Source: JALONO01 sp038209965 (lineage in GTDB: Bacteria; Bacteroidota; Bacteroidia; Cytophagales; Thermoflexibacteraceae). From it: DNA of 64,000 nucleotides. A program made the position numbers and the translations under genes. The notes under the pieces were generated by a model that did no database searches, had not been told where the DNA came from, and saw only the letters and a list, made by a program, of their open reading frames with translations. This document shows, in pieces, positions 59,749-64,000 of this stretch (position 1 is the stretch's first letter; each line of letters begins with the position of its first letter). The stretch lies in contig JBBQXF010000007.1 in the NCBI GenBank assembly GCA_038209965.1, positions 1-64,000 on the forward strand. Direction: 5' to 3'.

Positions 59749-60684
59749 TTACCATTTACATTGGATACCCCCAACACCAATCGGGAAAGGTGGGGTGGGC
59801 AATGTTGGATCTGGATTGGGATTGTAAAAGTATCCCCTGCCTATGGCTTTTTGATCCCCCGGAGAATCTCCTGTCCACGATTTATCCTGAAACCATCTCA
59901 CAATTGGATTGTCGCTTCTGTCATATGGCCTTATTAAAAGGTTGGCGATTTTACTGCTGTCCCATGCATCGTATTCTGCCCCAAAAGCTGCTGTAAAGTA
60001 GTTGAACCCCAAGCGTTTCATAGATTGGCCCCATAAAAAATTACCAGCGTCCTGATAATTATACGCTTGGCCCTGTATCAAATAAAGCGCATTGGGATTA
60101 AGCCTGCTTCCTGGACGCCCCCAGAAATCCATTTTTCCTGTATGACTTTCGTTTTTGGCATAACTCCACCTGTTTTCTTGATTTACTGGGTTATCCACGT
60201 CTGCATCTTTCATGTGCAGCTCAATATCTTCTGGCTTGACCACTTGAAGCTCAAAATTATCTTCACCTAAATTTGGGATGTCCCCCGGATCATTAAACTC
60301 AAAACTCTGACCGCCATACCGCTCTGTTTGCCCTTTGGCATTTTTGCGCGTGTACTGGTGGAACCCGGTAATTTCAGGCTTTCCATTGTTCAGCATCATT
60401 AAAAACTTGCCGTCCTCAAATACTGCCAGGCTGTCCCCGTTCACGTCAATATATTTGACCGGGTTGCTGGCCCCGCACTGGTAGGGGGTGAGGGAGAAGT
60501 ACTTGTGGGCAAACCTGTCCACCTTGGTGAACCTGCCCAGCTCCGGCTGGTAGTGCCGCGCCCCGTAGTCCAGCCAGCCCAGACCAAAGGGGTCCTGCTT
60601 CTCCTTGCTGTAGACTGCGCGTCTGCGGTAGGTCCACTTGCTCTCCGCGTTCCCCGGCGCATTGTAGAAAGCGTTTCCCCGGTC
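59749..60684 (-). CDS. Rhs tip with intact Ntox44-like C-terminal toxin domain
   Basis: A continuous frame from about 60684 (after a UAA at 60685-60687) to the stop at 59749 reads NAFYNAPGNAESKWTYRRRA, DPFGLGWLDYGARHYQPELGRFTKVDRFAH and NPVKYIDVNGDS (the Rhs-associated core and its end), then a ~240-residue variable domain. The latter (KMDFWGRPGSRLNPNALYLI, DAGNFLWGQSMKRLGF, GDSPGDQKAIGRGYF) resembles polymorphic toxin type 44 (Ntox44) by the pattern D-x-G-N-F ... G ... G-D-x-x-x-D-Q-x-A-I-x-x-G. There is no intact start, and Rhs YD-repeats and delivery domain are missing, so the toxin may be silent unless recombined with a full Rhs gene. Confidence 0.65.
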   Translation of the reverse strand, partial: DRGNAFYNAPGNAESKWTYRRRAVYSKEKQDPFGLGWLDYGARHYQPELGRFTKVDRFAHKYFSLTPYQCGASNPVKYIDVNGDSLAVFEDGKFLMMLNNGKPEITGFHQYTRKNAKGQTERYGGQSFEFNDPGDIPNLGEDNFELQVVKPEDIELHMKDADVDNPVNQENRWSYAKNESHTGKMDFWGRPGSRLNPNALYLIQGQAYNYQDAGNFLWGQSMKRLGFNYFTAAFGAEYDAWDSSKIANLLIRPYDRSDNPIVRWFQDKSWTGDSPGDQKAIGRGYFYNPNPDPTLPTPPFPIGVGGIQCKW

Positions 60685-61260
60685 TTATGCCACTCAGCTA
60701 CAATCCCCAAGGGCCATAGACTGCGCGTCTGCGGTGCCCCTCCCGCACCACAATCGGAACCGGCTGGCCGTCCGCCATCAATCGCGGATGGCCAGTCCAA
60801 ACTGGCACACCCGCCAAGTTCTCCACATAGACTTCCGCGCGGACGGCTAGCCCCAAATCAACCGTCGCCAGCTTGCCCACGCTGAGCTGCTGCCAGCTCC
60901 AACTCGCCGTGTTGACTAGCCGTCCGCGTACAATGAACTCCTCCTGCGTGTGTAGGACAGTTCCCCCGGAAGCTTTGCCGTAGAGCTTGAGCACCAAGCG
61001 GGCCCGGGGCCGTCGTGGAACAGCACGGAGGGATCGGGGATCATTGTGGCCAAGGTAGTGTTTTGTTTTTGCATCTCCAAAAGCCCGGTGGCCTGGGTGG
61101 GCGGGCTGCCCACCACCTCACCGGTGGTGGTGCCGGACTGCGCGTCTACGGAGCCCGCCCGCCCGGCGGTGCGGGCAGGGCGGACTGCGCGCATGGAACA
61201 TACGTTGGGCGCGACCATAGATGGGCCGCTTGCCCGGCATGGCACTTCGAACATCCCCCA
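60685..61260 (-). pseudogene. Rhs core remnant 2, upstream of the toxin frame
   Basis: In two frames the minus strand gives GSPPTQATGLLEMQKQNTTL, then (after a frame change) LVLKLYGKASGGTVLHTQEE, SWSWQQLSVGKLATVDLG, RAEVYVENLAG and MADGQPVPIVVRE, the same core as the copy at 58.5-59.1 kb. A unit of the dispersed repeat seems to have replaced HYD before PWGL, followed by a UAG. The end near 61260 is arbitrary, as homology fades. A truncated, decayed Rhs. Confidence 0.7.
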
Positions 61261-61386
61261 AACCAAGAATATGCGTAATATTGCGGTTTGACAATGCCAT
61301 TGGCCGCTTGGGCCGGCATGACCACTAAAGACGGGTGATCGGGCCCAATTGTTCAACCACCATTTACTGCCTTACTTTTATTTTGA

Positions 61387-63039
61387 ATGGAACCACTGAA
61401 TTTTATTGAAGAGATAGTCGAAGCGCACTTGGCCTCGGGCCGGTTCGAGGGCCGGGTGCACACCCGTTTCCCACCCGAACCGAACGGCTATTTGCACATT
61501 GGCCACGCCAAATCCATTTGTCTCAATTTTGGGCTGGCCAACAAGTATGGCGGAAAGACCAACCTCCGCTTTGACGACACCAACCCAAGCACCGAGGACG
61601 TGGAATACGTCGATTCCATCCGCGAAGATGTGCGCTGGCTGGGCTTTGAATGGGACGGGGAATATTTTGCCTCCGATTATTTTGACCAAATCTATGACTG
61701 GGCCGAGCAACTGATCCAGTTGGGCAAGGCCTACGTGGACGACCAGACCGCCGAAGAAATGGCCGCCACCCGGGGCACACCCACCCGGCCCGGCACCGAA
61801 AGCTCCTTTCGCCAGCGGACGCCCGCTGAAAACTTGGATCTGTTCCGCCGGATGCGGGCCGGGGAATTTCCCGAGGGCACCAAAGTGCTCCGGGCCAAGA
61901 TCGACATGGCCTCCCCCAACATGCACTTGCGCGACCCGGCCCTGTACCGCATCAAAAACGCCCACCACCACCGCACGGGCGACGCGTGGTGCATTTACCC
62001 CATGTACGACTTCGCGCACGGGTACAGCGACTCGATAGAAAAAATCACCCACTCGGTCTGCACGCTGGAGTTTGAGGTCCACCGGCCCTTGTACGATTGG
62101 CTGATCGATGCTGTGGATATTTTTCACCCCCAACAAATTGAATTTGCCCGGCTCAACCTCAGCTATACGGTGATGAGCAAGCGCAAACTGCTCGAATTGG
62201 TGGCAGATAAATTGGTAAATGGCTGGGACGACCCGCGCCTGCCAACCATTTCGGGCCTGCGCCGCCGGGGCTATCCCCCGGAAGCGATCCGAGCTTTTGC
62301 CGAAAAGATCGGCATCGCCAAGCGCGACAACCTGATCGAGATCGCCCTGCTTGAGTTCTGTGTGCGCGAAGAACTGAACAAACACACCGACCGGGCCATG
62401 GCCGTGCTGGATCCGCTCAAAGTGGTGATCACCAATTATCCGGTGGGCCAATCTGAGCACCTGCCCGCGATCAACAATCCCGAAAACCCGGCGGCTGGCT
62501 CCCGCGAACTGCCGTTTGGCCGCGAGTTGTTCATTGCCCAAGATGATTTTATGGAAAACCCGCCCAAGGGCTACTTCCGGCTGGTGCCAGGGGGCGAAGT
62601 GCGGCTCAAATTTGCCTACATCATCCGCTGCGATGAGGTGGTCAAAGCTGCCGACGGCCAAGTGACCGAACTGCACTGCACTTATTTCCCCGAAAGCAAG
62701 AGCGGGGCCGATACTTCGGGCAAAAAAGTGAAAGGAACGATCCATTGGGTGGATGCCCAGCACGCGGTGCGCGCCGAAGTGCGCCTATACGACCGGCTGT
62801 TGCTGCTCGAGAACTTGGCCGATGTGCCCGAGGATCGAGATTGGAAGGAATTCCTCAACCCCGATTCCCTCAAAGTGATCGAGGGCTACGTAGAACCGTC
62901 GATCGCCAGCCGCCAGCCCGGTGATCGGGTACAGTTTGAGCGCACCGGCTATTTCTGCGTGGACAAGGACACCACCCCGGCCCGGCCCGTGTTCAACCGC
63001 ACCGTGACGCTCAAGGATTCTTGGGCCAAAAAGGCGTAA
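61387..63039 (+). CDS. glnS: Glutaminyl-tRNA synthetase
   Basis: 550 residues. Class I signature PEPNGYLHIGHAKS (HIGH) near 35-48 and VMSKRKL (KMSKS-like) near 262-268; RFDDTNP and YDFAHGYSDSIEKITHSVCTLEF are the GlnRS/GluRS catalytic core, and the C-terminal beta-barrel anticodon-binding domain continues to the end (GYFCVDKDTTPARPVFNRTV). Length and YDWL suggest GlnRS rather than GluRS. Long antisense frames in this gene are codon-bias artefacts. Confidence 0.92.
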   Translation: MEPLNFIEEIVEAHLASGRFEGRVHTRFPPEPNGYLHIGHAKSICLNFGLANKYGGKTNLRFDDTNPSTEDVEYVDSIREDVRWLGFEWDGEYFASDYFDQIYDWAEQLIQLGKAYVDDQTAEEMAATRGTPTRPGTESSFRQRTPAENLDLFRRMRAGEFPEGTKVLRAKIDMASPNMHLRDPALYRIKNAHHHRTGDAWCIYPMYDFAHGYSDSIEKITHSVCTLEFEVHRPLYDWLIDAVDIFHPQQIEFARLNLSYTVMSKRKLLELVADKLVNGWDDPRLPTISGLRRRGYPPEAIRAFAEKIGIAKRDNLIEIALLEFCVREELNKHTDRAMAVLDPLKVVITNYPVGQSEHLPAINNPENPAAGSRELPFGRELFIAQDDFMENPPKGYFRLVPGGEVRLKFAYIIRCDEVVKAADGQVTELHCTYFPESKSGADTSGKKVKGTIHWVDAQHAVRAEVRLYDRLLLLENLADVPEDRDWKEFLNPDSLKVIEGYVEPSIASRQPGDRVQFERTGYFCVDKDTTPARPVFNRTVTLKDSWAKKA

Positions 63040-63080
63040 GAACCGCTTTATTGCTGGGCAGTAAGCGTGGCTGAAGCCGG

Positions 63081-63773
63081 TTAAAAAGATAATTTGAAGC
63101 CCACGCCGTGGATGTTTTCCAAGTTCACGGTGGGGTCTTCTTTCAAATATTTGCGCAGGCGGGAGATAAAAACATCCAAACTGCGCCCGTTAAAATAATC
63201 GTCGTTGCCCCAAATGGCCAACAAGATTTCCTCGCGGCGCAAGATGTGGCCCAGGTTATGGCAAAATAAATGGAGCAGATCGCCCTCGCGCTGGGTAAGT
63301 GACTGGGCGTGGTGTTGGCCGATTAGGCTCAGGTTGGGGTAATCAAATTGGTAGTTGCCCAATGAGAAACGGCCCGGGGTGATGGTGGGGGCACCAGATG
63401 GGCTGATTTTGCTCCGGCGCAAGAACACCTCGATCCGCAGGGCCAGTTCCTCGATGCTGAACGGCTTGGTGATGTAATCGTCGCCCCCAATTTTGAGCCC
63501 CCGGATCCGATCTTCTTTCTGGGCTTTGGAGGTAAGAAAAATAATGGGGATCTCATGGTGGCGGGCGCGGATGGCTTGGGCCAGTGCGAAGCCATCAAGC
63601 CCGGGCAACATCACATCGATGAGGCACAGGTCGAAGGGCTGCTGGTCGAATACTTGGAGTGCCTCGGCCCCATCCTCGCAATGGTACACGTCATAACCCT
63701 GCATGGCCAGGTTGTCCTTGGTCACAAAACCAAGGTTGATATCATCTTCTACGTACAATATTTTTGCAATCAT
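63081..63773 (-). CDS. OmpR/PhoB-type response regulator
   Basis: 230 residues. Receiver (~1-120): VEDDINLGFVTKDNLAMQG, phospho-acceptor in CLIDVMLPGLDGF (~53), ITKPFSIEEL (Lys). The C-terminal winged helix follows (~130-230) with LTQREGDLLHLFC, LAIWGNDDYFNGRSLDVFISRLRKYL and an ending VGFKLSF. The matching sensor kinase is not in the window. Convergent with glnS, 41 bases apart. Confidence 0.9.
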   Translation of the reverse strand: MIAKILYVEDDINLGFVTKDNLAMQGYDVYHCEDGAEALQVFDQQPFDLCLIDVMLPGLDGFALAQAIRARHHEIPIIFLTSKAQKEDRIRGLKIGGDDYITKPFSIEELALRIEVFLRRSKISPSGAPTITPGRFSLGNYQFDYPNLSLIGQHHAQSLTQREGDLLHLFCHNLGHILRREEILLAIWGNDDYFNGRSLDVFISRLRKYLKEDPTVNLENIHGVGFKLSF

Positions 63774-63862
63774 GGGTGGTCAAAATTTATTGATGCTTTA
63801 AACCGTTATAAGATGAACTTTTCATCAGCTATCCACTGTTTTTTGGCCCAATTGCCAGTCGG

Positions 63863-63930
63863 TGCGGACTGCGCGTCTGCGGACTGCACGTGCGGATCAA
63901 CGTTTCGGCAAACGTGCCGCCCTGGCCGGG
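63863..63930. repeat. Dispersed repeat, opposite orientation to 12.3 kb
   Basis: TGCGGACTGCGCGTCTGCGG plus ACTGCACGT, then the hairpin ACGTTTCGGCAAACGTGCCGC and CTGGCCGG. The reverse complement corresponds to 12313-12385. It lies beyond the OmpR-type gene near the window's right end; the sequence after 63930 has no gene. Confidence 0.75.
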
Positions 63931-64000
63931 CCAAAAGGCTCCCGGTCGGCTGGGCAGGGGCTGACCGCAGTGCCAGCCCTATAGCGGCCTTCTTTCTTTT

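Noticed and set aside
61378..62763. 461-codon frame antisense to glnS
   Set aside because: Mirror of a confidently identified gene; long antisense frames arise from GC-rich codon bias here, and the translation shows no family features.

Overview
The window looks like a chromosome segment of a gliding-lineage member of the Bacteroidota (Cytophagales/Saprospiria-like). Supporting signs are a GldC homologue, a secreted protein with a type IX secretion C-terminal sorting domain, a DUF5686 outer-membrane protein, a PorT-type beta-barrel, two DUF4038 (GH140-like) glycosidases, TAnnTTTG-type promoter elements and a general lack of Shine-Dalgarno sequences. Base composition is moderately GC-rich in genes, and intergenic stretches are AT-rich. 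No rRNA, tRNA, phage, insertion sequence or CRISPR array could be supported.

Layout. 1-5.2 kb: the end of an IlvD/Edd-type sugar-acid dehydratase, an SDR dehydrogenase, two tandem secreted GH140-like glycosidases and a DUF547 protein, which read as a plant-polysaccharide or sugar-acid utilisation locus. 5.3-13.8 kb: a CNNM/CorC-type membrane protein, an amino-acid permease, HemW, a KDPG-type aldolase, GalE and a membrane M50-like protease. 14-23.3 kb: DUF5686 protein, saccharopine-dehydrogenase-like enzyme, dipeptide epimerase, LamG/T9SS surface protein and an O-methyltransferase. 23.6-29.3 kb: a leucine operon leuC-x-x-leuD-leuB-leuA with two extra genes inside it and a short LeuA lacking room for the regulatory domain.

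29.4-41.5 kb is the accessory, stress-like region. It holds an lmo0937-type 51-residue protein, beta-barrel, lipoproteins, two CsbD proteins, YtxH, a His-rich helical protein, a PepSY-like lipoprotein, a cupin and a LEA-like protein, interrupted by a GT4/GH130/AraC-type operon and a second AraC-type regulator. Four of the stress-type genes, and one place with no gene, share a bipartite promoter-like element (GTATAAC, 21 nt, YACCTTTGT) with identical spacing.

41.7-57 kb: trpC-gcvT, a NarL-type response regulator, NAD kinase with a CBS protein, alpha/beta hydrolase, MiaE, a free-standing CHAT-domain protein, nucleoside hydrolase, a second LEA-like protein, a PcrA/UvrD helicase, a decayed YkgJ-type gene, pyruvate dehydrogenase E1 alpha and a BASS transporter. 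57-61.3 kb: DUF2279 and gldC, followed by two decayed Rhs 'tips'. One tip keeps an intact toxin-like C-terminus that abuts a lipoprotein gene which could be its immunity gene. 61.4-64 kb: glnS and an OmpR-type response regulator.

Several short dispersed repeats link distant intergenic regions (12.3 kb with 63.9 kb and the Rhs remnants; 10.0 kb with 58.5 kb), and large perfect hairpins sit upstream of leuC and downstream of trpC. The most interesting items are the toxin/lipoprotein pair in Rhs debris, the shared promoter element with its orphan site, and the lone CHAT protease. Function assignments come from motif and family recognition by eye; no database search was run.
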